Shown here piece by piece: positions 1 to 7,181 of a stretch of 19,529 bases of DNA. The notes beneath the pieces are model-generated. The model searched no databases, had not been told where the DNA came from, and was given only the letters and a program-made list of their open reading frames with translations. Origin of the DNA: Umezawaea sp049997955 (GTDB lineage Bacteria; Actinomycetota; Actinomycetes; Mycobacteriales; Pseudonocardiaceae); NCBI GenBank assembly GCA_049997955.1, contig JAEBDY010000037.1:1-19529 (forward strand), written 5' to 3'. Within the stretch, counting starts at the first letter, position 1. Every line of letters starts with the position of its first letter. The position numbers were made by a program, and so were the translations under genes.

Positions 1-72
1 GGAGGTGGCCAACGCGACCGCGTCCTTGCGGAACTGCTCGGGGTACTTCGACTTGCCTGACACGAGGAACAT
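1..72 (-). CDS. IS3-family transposase OrfA, N-terminal part (partial)
   Basis: The minus strand reads ATG at 72-70, followed by MFLVSGKSKYPEQFRKDAVA and a few more residues before the window ends. The KYPEQFRKDAV pattern is typical of the first helix of the HTH_Tnp_1 domain of IS3-family OrfA, the DNA-binding subunit made before the -1 frameshift that produces OrfAB transposase. A purine-rich GGGGAAGG just upstream serves as ribosome binding site. Only 24 codons are visible, so whether the element is intact cannot be judged. It differs in sequence from the complete IS3 copy at 5908-7211. Confidence 0.65.
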   Translation of the reverse strand, partial: MFLVSGKSKYPEQFRKDAVALATS

Positions 73-127
73 CCTTCCCCAGATCGCTGTCTGGGATCAG
101 GGTGTCCGATTCAAGGGGGCAACCTCA
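1..127 (-). mobile_element. End of an IS3-type insertion sequence, cut by the window edge
   Basis: The stretch carries the start of an IS3-type orfA (1-72, minus strand) and its upstream sequence. Read on the minus strand from 127, the outer end begins TGAGGTTGCCCCC, which looks like an IS3-family terminal repeat. The Cas10-like reading frame at 125-346 loses its homology exactly there, so this is the likely insertion boundary. The partner inverted repeat and any target duplication lie outside the window, so the boundary is inferred. Confidence 0.6.
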
Positions 128-346
128 CACCCCGGCGTGACGCCCGACTCCGCGCGGCGTCGACAGGGGAAAGATCAAGCCGAACGGGTCGCCCCATGAA
201 CCCTGACGGCGTCGAATCTCGTCCGCCGCCGCGACCGCCAAGTCCCGGATCGCCCAGCTGGCACCCGCGATGTCCTCGGTCTTACGTGACTCGGCGACGA
301 ACCGCTGGACGCCGTTCACGGACAACAACACAAGATCCGCTCGCAC
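125..346 (-). pseudogene. Truncated type III CRISPR Cas10/Cmr2-like protein (N-terminal remnant)
   Basis: From a GTG at 346-344, with GGAGG four bases upstream, the frame reads 73 codons to a TGA at 127-125. Residues 4-40 include LVLLSVNGVQRFVAESRKT and DIAGASWAIRDLAV. This matches the opening of Cas10/Cmr2 palm-type domains, where a beta-strand 'S(I/V)xGVQxFI' is followed by 'SRKTxDlwaGS'. DPFGLIFP near residue 53 fits the next strand. Cas10 is the large subunit of type III effector complexes and normally exceeds 500 residues, so this is a fragment. The TGA coincides with the outer end of the IS3-type element to the left, implying disruption by insertion. It lies just downstream of array 1 in the direction of cas transcription. 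The family call rests on a short stretch and could be wrong. Confidence 0.6.
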
Positions 347-456
347 GCATCCTCCACACGACGCGGTACCCGCTGCACCGACACAACCCCAGTCGATCAG
401 CACAGGCAGAACGTTTCAGGTATCACCCATGTGCAGTAGCGGCGAGTCTAGGCCCA

Positions 457-1156
457 ACGTTCCCGCCCAGGCGGTCGGGCTATACGTAGCAAGAAGAAGG
501 CTGATTTCTTCGCATGTTTCGTGGAACTGCTGTTTCTATGCCCTGACGGTCGGGCTATGCGTAGCGAGCCGACATCCACGGAGAGTGGTTCGGCGGGTGG
601 TGCAAGTTTCTATGCCCTGATGGTCGGGCTATGCGTAGCGAGAAAAACGCGTTGTCACATCAGTACGCAAGATCAGTTTCTATGCCCTAACGGTCGGGCT
701 ATGCGTAGCGAGCTCGCCTGTCCCAAGTGCGGTAGCCAGATGGTTTCTATGCCCTAACGATCGGGCTATGCGTAGCGAGCGCCGCGCAGCTCTTGAGCTC
801 GTGCGAGGTCCCCCTCATCGAAGAGTTTCTATGCCCTAACGGTCGGGCTATGCGTAGCGAGGAAGCTTAACAGGAAGGCTCGCGTCGCGCTCAGGAAGTT
901 TCTATGCCCTAACGGTCGGGCTATGCGTAGCGAATACAAGAAGATGTGCGAGATCGTGGATCGTTACACGGTTTCTATACCCTAACGGTCGGGCTATGCG
1001 TAGCGAGAGCGCAACAACGGCGAAGACGACGAGACGGATCCGTTTCTATGCCCTAACGGTCGGGCTATGCGTAGCGAGGGTAAACTGTGTTTGACTAGAA
1101 AAAGCCCAAACGACCGACGGTTTCTATGCCCTAACGGTCGGGCTATGCGTAGCGAG
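457..1156 (-). CRISPR. CRISPR array 1: 10 repeats of 37 nt, 9 spacers
   Basis: Repeats lie at 457-493 (degenerate), 532-568, 606-642, 676-712, 743-779, 825-861, 898-934, 971-1007, 1042-1078 and 1120-1156. On the plus strand they begin GTTTCTATGCCCTAACGG and end GGGCTATGCGTAGCGAG. Spacers are 38, 37, 33, 30, 45, 36, 36, 34 and 41 nt and all differ. The minus strand is called the transcribed strand because the decayed repeat is at 457, a leader-like region shared with array 2 lies at 1157-1340, and the repeat then ends in ATAGAAAC, the usual 3' handle type. The core GCCC/GGGC can form a short stem. Array 1 follows cas2 directly in transcription order. Confidence 0.97.
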
Positions 1157-1344
1157 GGCTACCAGTTCAGCGGTAGGCCTGACCTGCGGAAACCATACCC
1201 TACTGCGAGCACCTCGCTCATGAAGATCACTAACGGCGCCGCCCGACTGTTGTCTCGACTTCTGATCATGGCTTTGAGCAGCAGAAACACCCCTCGCGAG
1301 CACCGAGGCCGAAAACGGTCAACCGAAGTTGATCTGTACCAGGA
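1157..1344 (-). promoter_or_regulatory. CRISPR leader of array 1
   Basis: This 188-nt stretch fills the gap between the newest repeat of array 1 and the cas2 stop codon. It aligns in blocks with the region beside array 2 (4161-4347): GTTCAGCGGTAGGCCTGA next to the repeat, GCGAGCACCT, then GCGAGCACCGAGGCCGAAAA and CGAAGTTGATCTGTACC further out. Two arrays sharing sequence outside their repeats, on the side of the best-conserved repeats, is what leaders look like. It should hold the promoter for the pre-crRNA and the docking site for the Cas1-Cas2 integrase. I could not place -10/-35 boxes with confidence. Confidence 0.75.
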
Positions 1345-1626
1345 TCATCGGACGATCCAGTAGTCCGACCGCTCTTCCACCGTGCGAGCCCCGATGATGT
1401 ACCGCTCACGAAAGGTCCGGCTGTCCGTCGGATACATCCGCACCTGATCCTCCAATGGATCGATCAACTCGCGAATACGGGACCGCAACCGTTTCAGCGC
1501 GTCGGATGAGGACACCTCGCACTCGAACACCGACAACTGCACCCGAGGCCCATAGCCCGACAGCAGCATCGCGACATCCTCACGCCGACGGTCATCGACG
1601 ATGTCGTAGGCCACTACCACGATCAC
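1345..1626 (-). CDS. cas2: CRISPR-associated endoribonuclease/integrase subunit Cas2
   Basis: This 93-residue protein has the normal size for Cas2, the dimeric scaffold that joins two Cas1 dimers in the spacer-acquisition complex. The N-terminus MIVVVAYDIVDDRRRED has the first strand with the conserved Asp (D8). VQLSVFECEV is the typical QxSVFE strand, and RERYIIGARTVEE lies near the C-terminus. I chose the GTG at 1626-1624 because GAGGA precedes it and it begins exactly at the Cas2 domain; a frame open further upstream only overlaps the end of the RT-Cas1 gene. The start lies 7 nt after the RT-Cas1 stop, so the two are translated as a pair. The stop codon abuts leader 1. Confidence 0.93.
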   Translation of the reverse strand: MIVVVAYDIVDDRRREDVAMLLSGYGPRVQLSVFECEVSSSDALKRLRSRIRELIDPLEDQVRMYPTDSRTFRERYIIGARTVEERSDYWIVR

Positions 1627-1633
1627 GGCATCC

Positions 1634-3502
1634 TCACTTCCGCAACGCGCGATACCGGCCGTCCGGCTCACCCAATGCCTTGGCCAGCATTTTCGCCTGG
1701 AGATGCACCGCGACCCGCAACGAAACACGGCGGCCGGTGCCCTGATGGCTGGTCAGCGTCAACATCCGCTTCTCGTAGGCGGCCAGGAACGTGTGCTTGG
1801 CATCGGAGCCCATCCGACACCCGACGTCGGGCTCGGTGGTGAACTGCTCGGGTCGCACCTGTCGAGTCGCCAGGCATCGCCAGACCGCGACATCGACGGT
1901 CACCGGCCGGAACTCCTCCATCAGGTCCAACGCCAACGCGGGACGCCCCCACCGGTGCTGGTGCAGGAATCCCACCATCGGATCGAGTCCAGCGGCTCCC
2001 AACGCGGCCGTGGCCTCATGGCACAGCAGGACATAGCCGTAGGACAACATCGCGTTCACCGGGTCGGGTGGAGGCCTGCGCTGCCGCCCTGCGAATCCCC
2101 ACTCCGGGTCGACCATCCGGCGCAGCCCCTGCATGTACTCCCGTGACGCGGCGCCTTCGACGCCTAACACCTCGTCCAACTTGCCGACCTCGGCCAACTG
2201 CCCCGCCGACACCTCCAGTCGGTCGGCAGATACCGAGGCTTGGCCGTCGTCGGTCCGGCGGGCTGCCCGCAGCAGCGAGACCCGCATGTTGGCGATCTTG
2301 CCCGCGACGAAGGCAGCGGCGAACTCCACCGCGCGGTCACGGTCGTCGGCAACGCGGTACTGCGCCCGCCGCGCTGACGGGTCGGAGATCATCGGAGGTG
2401 TCAGGCGCGCACCGAGTGTGCCCTGTTCGGTGAGCAGGACGACCTCCATGCCGCGTTCGGCAGCGCGGTGCAGGAATGGTGTCGTCAAACCGACTCGGCC
2501 GAAACACACCACTTGCCGTATCCGGCGCAGGTTGAGCCGCAGCAGCGACTCCTCGCCGTCGACCACGATCAGCCTGTCGCCCCGCACCCGCACCACGCTG
2601 CCCTGCCGGTCAACGTAGACCACCGTCTCCAACGGATGCGACAGCGTCTCCTGTGCCGCCAGCGTGGACGCGGTGACCGTCTCTCCGAGAAACCCCACCC
2701 CGCCATCGAACGCGGCCACATGGCATTTCCCGGTGTTGAGTTCCAGACGCAGCTCCTCCAAGTGCAGCCCAGCGGCCTGAAGCGCTTTTTCGCCGTCCAA
2801 CCTGCTCGTCACGGGAATGGCGAAATCATCGCCATAGCGGATTATCCGCCACCCATCGGCCAACATCGCCCGATCAAGGGTGTTGAGGTAAAGGTTGCTC
2901 AGCAGCGGCGACAACACGCTGCCCTGATGCAGGCCACGACCCCGATCCCGCGGATCACGCCTGCCACCGGACGTGGTGCGGCCCAACAGCATCCCGACCA
3001 AGTGCACGACACGCTCGTCGTCCACCACCGCCCGCAGCCTGCGCATCACCTCCCACTGCGGAATTCGGGCGAAGCAGTCCTTCACATCCGCCCTCGCCAC
3101 CCAGCCCGCACCCGAATCGCGCGCCTCCACCAACGCCGCGACCGCGTCCCGCACCCCCATGCCACGCCGATACGCGAAACTCCACGGCAGCAACACCGGA
3201 TCGATCACGGGGTCCAGCACCGCGAGCAGAGCACGTTCCACAATTCTGTCGGCCAGCACCGGAATACCCAGAACACGCACTCCGCCGGATGATTTCGGAA
3301 TTTCCACCCGCCGCACGGGTGACGGCTCCCAAGTTCCATTCGCCAATGCGGTCGCCATTGTCGCGATGCGTAAGGCTGCATCAACCTCAAATGCGGCCAC
3401 AGCAGCATCCGGCCGACCATCCTCCAACGCGGCATCTCGCACCCGAGCCCACGCCGACAGCAGAGCCTGCTGCGCAAACGCTTCCGCGAACAACGCGCCC
3501 AT
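1634..3502 (-). CDS. cas1: Reverse transcriptase-Cas1 fusion protein
   Basis: This 622-residue protein has an N-terminal reverse transcriptase related to group II intron RTs (about residues 60-280) and a C-terminal Cas1 integrase (about 290-620). RT marks are GIPVLADR, FAYRRGMGV, the motif-A Asp in ARADVKDCF (D139), HQGSVLSPLLSNLYLNTLD, and RYGDDFAI with catalytic YGDD at 223-226. Cas1 marks are the Glu in GVEGAA (E449), LSYGYVLL, GFLHQH (H514) and LALDLMEEFRP (D526); all catalytic positions are present. No Cas6 domain precedes the RT. Such fusions can acquire spacers from RNA and are known mainly from type III loci. The ATG at 3502 is preferred over one 10 codons upstream because GGAGG sits 7 nt before it. 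It is followed by cas2 and flanked by two arrays. The RT and Cas1 halves look intact, so the module may be active although effector genes are not seen. Confidence 0.95.
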   Translation of the reverse strand: MGALFAEAFAQQALLSAWARVRDAALEDGRPDAAVAAFEVDAALRIATMATALANGTWEPSPVRRVEIPKSSGGVRVLGIPVLADRIVERALLAVLDPVIDPVLLPWSFAYRRGMGVRDAVAALVEARDSGAGWVARADVKDCFARIPQWEVMRRLRAVVDDERVVHLVGMLLGRTTSGGRRDPRDRGRGLHQGSVLSPLLSNLYLNTLDRAMLADGWRIIRYGDDFAIPVTSRLDGEKALQAAGLHLEELRLELNTGKCHVAAFDGGVGFLGETVTASTLAAQETLSHPLETVVYVDRQGSVVRVRGDRLIVVDGEESLLRLNLRRIRQVVCFGRVGLTTPFLHRAAERGMEVVLLTEQGTLGARLTPPMISDPSARRAQYRVADDRDRAVEFAAAFVAGKIANMRVSLLRAARRTDDGQASVSADRLEVSAGQLAEVGKLDEVLGVEGAASREYMQGLRRMVDPEWGFAGRQRRPPPDPVNAMLSYGYVLLCHEATAALGAAGLDPMVGFLHQHRWGRPALALDLMEEFRPVTVDVAVWRCLATRQVRPEQFTTEPDVGCRMGSDAKHTFLAAYEKRMLTLTSHQGTGRRVSLRVAVHLQAKMLAKALGEPDGRYRALRK

Positions 3503-3621
3503 CAGAATACCTCCGCAGGCCCGATTGAACATATCCGACCATCAAGACAGTCGGGAAGCGCAGCCCCAGCGTTACCCATCGGGACGCCTTCAACGCAGGC
3601 AAGATCGGCATCCCGTGTTCA

Positions 3622-4160
3622 AGGCCTATGCCCTGGCGATCGGGCTATACGTAGCGAGCAGTGCCCCAAGAAGGTGATGATGGCGCTGAAGTACAGGTTT
3701 CCATGCCCTGATGGTCGGGCTATGCGTAGCGGGCTCCGAGATGCTATTTTCGTTAATCGTCAATGCGGTTCTATGCCCTGGTGGTCGGGCTATGCGTAGC
3801 GGGACCAAGCTCTTCGAGGTCTTCCCGTTCCAGACCCGTTTCTATGCCCTGGTGGTCGGGCTATACGTAGCGGGTTACAGCTTCGGTGAACTGAGGCCGC
3901 GCTTTGTTTCTATGCCCTGGTGGTCGGGCTATGCGTAGAGGGGCCAAGACGGCATTGTCGCACGAGCTCCGAGAGGGTTTCTGTGCCCTGGTGGTCGGGC
4001 TATGCGTAGCGAGACGAGCATCGAGTTCGCCGGGGATGACTTCACCTTCGGTTGCTATGCCCTGGCGGTCGGGCTACGCGTAGCGAGCGTCCACTCCCAC
4101 CGACACGAAGGACACGACCAATGGTTGCTATGCCCTGGCGGTCGGGCTACGCGTAGCGAG
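3622..4160 (-). CRISPR. CRISPR array 2: 8 repeats of 37 nt, 7 spacers
   Basis: Repeats lie at 3622-3658 (decayed), 3697-3733, 3767-3803, 3838-3874, 3906-3942, 3977-4013, 4051-4087 and 4124-4160. They are variants of the array 1 repeat, mostly with CCCTGGTGG in place of CCCTAACGG, and the older copies end in GCGGG. Spacers are 38, 33, 34, 31, 34, 37 and 36 nt. Orientation matches array 1: decayed end on the left, leader on the right, transcription on the minus strand towards RT-cas1. The two leader-side repeats share GTTGCTATG and GGGCTACGC, a newer repeat version copied at acquisition. Confidence 0.97.
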
Positions 4161-4347
4161 GGATGCCGGTTCAGCAGTAGTCCTGAGCTGGGGTGATGAT
4201 ACCCCGTTGCGAGCACCTCCACGGAGATCAACGCCGACGCCTCCAGACAGCCGTCAAGGTTGGCGATCATGCCATTGACCAGCGCGTATGCGCCCTGCGA
4301 GCACCGAGGCCGAAAACGGCCTTCCGAAGTTGATCTGTACCGGGTTC
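4161..4347 (-). promoter_or_regulatory. CRISPR leader of array 2
   Basis: Homologous in blocks to leader 1, with the same spacing: GTTCAGCAGTAGTCCTGA beside the repeat, and GCGAGCACCGAGGCCGAAAA starting at 4297 (136 nt from the array, against 139 nt in leader 1). CCGAAGTTGATCTGTACC lies next to the stop codon of the epimerase pseudogene. Transcription on the minus strand would run into array 2 and possibly on into RT-cas1 and cas2. No promoter boxes could be assigned with confidence. Confidence 0.75.
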
Positions 4348-5235
4348 TCACAGCATGAACCCCTCGGGGAACGGGTCGGGCGGGTCGAGGAGGTACTGGG
4401 CCATGCCGGTGATCCACGTCCGGCCGGTGATCGTGGGTACCACGGCGCCGACTCGTTCGGCGCGCACGAGTCTGCCGGTGAACCTGGTGCCCAGCAGCGA
4501 CTCGTTGACGAAGTCGACGCCCAGGTCCAACTCACCCCGCGCGTGCAGTTGCGGGAGTCGCTGCCGTCGACGCCCGGTGCGGTGAACTGGACGTGCTTGT
4601 AGCCCGAGATCGCCGGGTCGATCGGGTGCTTCGGCCGGTCGGTGGCGTTGATCGCGGCCATGATGTCGAGTCCGGCGGTGAGGATGCGGTCCGTGAAGGC
4701 GCGGTCGACCGGGATGTCGAGGTCTGCCAGCGGCAGGATCGCGTAGAAGTTGCCGCCGTACGCCATGTCGTAGCGGACGCTCCCCAACCCTGGCACGTCC
4801 ACGGTCGCGTCCAGCCTGGCGGCGAACGACAGCACGTTCTCGATGGTCACCGACTCGGCCCGGCCGTCGCGCACGGCCACCCGTGCCTCGACCAAGCCAG
4901 CGGGGGTGTCCAGGGCGGACCACTGTCTCCGGCTCGGTGACGGTCACCATGCCGGTCTCCACCAGGACCGTCGCCACGCCGATCGTGCCGTGCCCGCACA
5001 TCGGCAGGCACCCGGACACCTCGATGTAGAACACGCCCCGGTCGGCGTCGGGGCGGGTCGGCGGCTGGAGGATCACGCCGCTCATCGCCGGGTGGCCGCG
5101 CGGCTCGTTGACCAGGAACCGGCGCAGGTGGTCAAGGTGGTCGATGAAGTGCAGCCGCCGTTGCGCCATGGTGTCGCCGGGGATCACGCCGATCACGCCG
5201 GTGATCCCCCTGGTCGGCATGCTCGTGGTGACAGG
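4348..5235 (-). pseudogene. 4-hydroxyproline epimerase / proline racemase family pseudogene
   Basis: Three pieces in different frames together resemble a proline racemase-fold enzyme of about 330 residues, which inverts 4-hydroxyproline or proline with two cysteines. The first piece (4905-5220) has MPTRGITG, IPGDTMAQRRLHFIDHLDHL and the first catalytic Cys in CLPMCGHGTIG. The second piece (about 4550-4905) is in another frame and reads LDTPAGLVEARVAV, YDMAYGGNFYAILPL and KHVQFTAPG. The third, back in the first frame, reads LHARGELDLGVDFVNESL and ends in FPEGFML. At about 4550 the text jumps from DSRN to LHARGE, so the stretch carrying the second catalytic Cys (SPCGTGTS in intact relatives) is gone. 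The start near 5222 is also damaged: the HTEGMPTR region is shifted. It cannot make an active enzyme. Confidence 0.88.
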
Positions 5236-5451
5236 CCTGGGAGGGAGGTCGTAGCTGAGTTAGGACATGGCGACCGTGGCCGAAGTGCCATCCGCAGAAG
5301 CGAAGTTGAACTCGCCGTCGGCGCATCCCAGGCGGAAGGCTGTTCATTCGGCGTCCGTGACGTGGATCTCGGCGCTGGTGTCGAGATCCCGGAGGTGCCA
5401 CCGTGTCACCTCCGTCCGACGGCCGCTGTCGTAGGTCAGCGTCCGATCGTC

Positions 5452-5859
5452 GTGGTCGAGTACGGCCAGTTCGTCGTGCAGGAGGTCAGCATGGCGCGCA
5501 GCCCACTGACCTTGTTCCCTGAGGACGGATGGTTCGTCGTAGGCGGTCCCGGCGGCCTCCTGCTGCATAGCGCCGCCACCGACCACTCCCCGGCGGTGCG
5601 GCTCGAACTCTGGGACGACGTCCCGCCCATCACCGCGGACGGCTGGGACCACGTACTGGAGCTGACCTGCGACCTGGACTCCGCAGTCCGCCTCCAGTCA
5701 GTCACCGCGGCCCACTCCGCCCACTCGTTGCCGATCGTGCGACCGGGCGCCCACCACGCCCGCGTCCACGGGGGAAGCCAAGACAAGGCCGCCGAACTGG
5801 ACGAGGGATCCTTCGAATCCGGCGTCGAGCGCCGGCTCATCCAGCTGGGGCAGGCCTAG
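5452..5859 (+). CDS. Conserved hypothetical protein, small actinobacterial family
   Basis: From a GTG at 5452 the frame gives 135 residues beginning MVEYGQFVVQEVS, then LTLFPEDGWFVVGGPGGLLLHSAATDH, VRLELWDDVPPITADGWDHV and a C-terminus with ARVHGG and ERRLIQLGQA. The pattern of 'Y/HGQF' at the start, a central glycine-rich turn, 'W(D/E)xVxE' and a 'RVH' strand recalls small beta-rich proteins of unknown function common in actinomycetes. There is no signal peptide or membrane segment. A second possible start is ATG 5491, which has an excellent AGGAGGT four bases upstream and would give 122 residues; the first is favoured only because the YGQF strand seems part of the family. No partner gene is apparent, since it sits between the epimerase pseudogene and an IS3 element. 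Confidence 0.55.
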   Translation: MVEYGQFVVQEVSMARSPLTLFPEDGWFVVGGPGGLLLHSAATDHSPAVRLELWDDVPPITADGWDHVLELTCDLDSAVRLQSVTAAHSAHSLPIVRPGAHHARVHGGSQDKAAELDEGSFESGVERRLIQLGQA

Positions 5860-5973
5860 CCCGCCATCGAAGCGCCACGTCCACCAAACGGTGGCTACCA
5901 GCACCATTGAGTTTCCCCCGATAGCTCGGAGGCTTTCCAGACATGGTCCGATTGGGCCTGAAGGGAGTCGTCC

Positions 5974-6522
5974 GTGGCACCACCGAAGAAGTACCCCGAC
6001 GAGTTGAGGTCCCGTGCGGTCCGGTTGTACCGGGAGTCGGACCCCAAGCCGGTGATCCGGCGCCTGGCCGAGCAATCGGGCGTGCATCACGAGGCGTTGC
6101 GGAATTGGATCCGGCAGGACGAGGCCGACCGTGGCGACCGGCCCACGACCACCGAGTCCGAAGAGCTGAGCAGGTTGCGGCGGGAGAACACGGAACTGAA
6201 GCGAGCCAACGAGATTCTCAAGGCCGCGTCCGCGTTTTTCGCGGCGGACCTCGACCCGACCCGGCGACGCTCGTGCAGCAGCTTCGCGGCCGCTTCGGGG
6301 TCGAGTTCGTTCTCCGCGTGCTGGGCATCGCCTCCTCCACCTACCACGGCTGGGTGGCCCGACAGGCCGGCCCGTCCCGCCGTGAGCGCGAGGACGAGGC
6401 GGTCACCGCCGAGATCATCGACATCCACACCGCCTCCGGTGGCACCTACGGCAGCCCGCGGGTGCACCAAGTGCTGCGGCGTCGGGGTATCCGCGTGTCG
6501 CGCAAGCGGGTCGAGCGGCTGA
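5974..6522 (+). CDS. IS3-family transposase OrfA (HTH_Tnp_1)
   Basis: The start is GTG 5974 with AGGGAG upstream. Residues 1-60 (MAPPKKYPDELRSRAVRLY, then EQSGVHHEALRNWIRQDEA) form the helix-turn-helix that binds the IS ends. Residues 64-85 (ELSRLRRENTELKRANEIL) are the leucine-zipper-like coiled coil, and AASAFFAADLDPTRRR marks the usual end of the family. Relatives generally stop here, but in this copy the frame stays open about 85 codons further over orfB with low-complexity Ser/Pro/Ala residues. Either the stop has mutated or the tail is a by-product. The run GTTTTTC at 6234-6240 is a plausible slip site for the -1 frameshift into orfB. Confidence 0.8.
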   Translation: MAPPKKYPDELRSRAVRLYRESDPKPVIRRLAEQSGVHHEALRNWIRQDEADRGDRPTTTESEELSRLRRENTELKRANEILKAASAFFAADLDPTRRRSCSSFAAASGSSSFSACWASPPPPTTAGWPDRPARPAVSARTRRSPPRSSTSTPPPVAPTAARGCTKCCGVGVSACRASGSSG

Positions 6523-7181
6523 TGCGCCAGGCCGGCCTGCAGGGTGCCTTTCTGCGTAAACAGTGGCGGACGCCTTCGACCAGGCGGGATCCGCGGACCG
6601 CACCGGCGCCCGATCGGGTGAACCGGGACTTCACCGCGCCCGCGCCGGACCCGTTGTGGGTGGCCGACGCGACCCGCATCCGTATCGGCGAGGGCACCTT
6701 CTGGCTCGCGGCCGTGCGCGACGCGTTCTCCAACCGGATCGTGGGCTGGAAGACCAGCGACTGCTGTGACACCGCTCTGGTGCTGGGTGCTCTTGAGTAC
6801 GCGATCTGGTCTCGTGACGTGCGTGACGGGCAGTTGATCCACCACAGCGACCGCGGGTCGACCTATACGGCCTTCCGGTTCACGGAACGGTTGGCGAATA
6901 ACGGAATCCTTCCTTCGATGGGGTCGGTCGGCGACTCGTATGACAATGCCCTGATGGAGAACTTCTTCTCCACGTTGAAGATCGAGCTGGTCTACCGCCG
7001 GTCCTGGCGCACCCGCGACGAGGCCGAGAACGAGCTGTTCCGCTATATCGACGGGTTCTACAACACCGAACGCATCCAGAAGGAACTCGGCTGGCTCAGC
7101 CCCGACGAGTGCGAAGCCGTCTGGCACACCGCCCAGACCGAGCCAGCTACCATCCCGGCAGCACCGACCGCAGCCAGGTAA
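6273..7181 (+). CDS. IS3-family transposase OrfB (DDE/rve integrase domain)
   Basis: This is the catalytic part of the transposase, normally made as an OrfAB fusion by -1 frameshifting; GTG 6273 is a possible separate start. It has the HTH_21-type region (GGTYGSPRVHQVLRRRGI and KRVERLMRQAGLQG) followed by an rve fold: D in LWVADATRI, D in IHHSDRGSTY, and E in DNALMENFFSTLK. The spacing is right for a DDE triad. YRRSWRTRDEAENELFRYID and the N-terminal part of WLSPDECEAVWH close the domain. No internal stop is present, so the element could be active. Upstream codons from about 6240 in this frame lack OrfB-like sequence until ATLVQQLRGRFGVEF. Confidence 0.9.
   Translation: MQQLRGRFGVEFVLRVLGIASSTYHGWVARQAGPSRREREDEAVTAEIIDIHTASGGTYGSPRVHQVLRRRGIRVSRKRVERLMRQAGLQGAFLRKQWRTPSTRRDPRTAPAPDRVNRDFTAPAPDPLWVADATRIRIGEGTFWLAAVRDAFSNRIVGWKTSDCCDTALVLGALEYAIWSRDVRDGQLIHHSDRGSTYTAFRFTERLANNGILPSMGSVGDSYDNALMENFFSTLKIELVYRRSWRTRDEAENELFRYIDGFYNTERIQKELGWLSPDECEAVWHTAQTEPATIPAAPTAAR

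Noticed and set aside
1627..1728. Upstream extension of Cas2 with an ATG start
   Set aside because: The extra 34 residues only overlap the end of RT-Cas1 and are not Cas2-like. A GTG with GAGGA starts exactly at the Cas2 domain.
2468..3292. Long plus-strand open frame over the RT-Cas1 gene
   Set aside because: High GC makes antisense frames long. It has no domain, and the opposite strand encodes a complete RT-Cas1.
1634..3502. Group II intron or diversity-generating retroelement as source of the RT
   Set aside because: The RT is fused in frame to a full Cas1 and lies between CRISPR arrays. No intron ribozyme or template repeat was seen.
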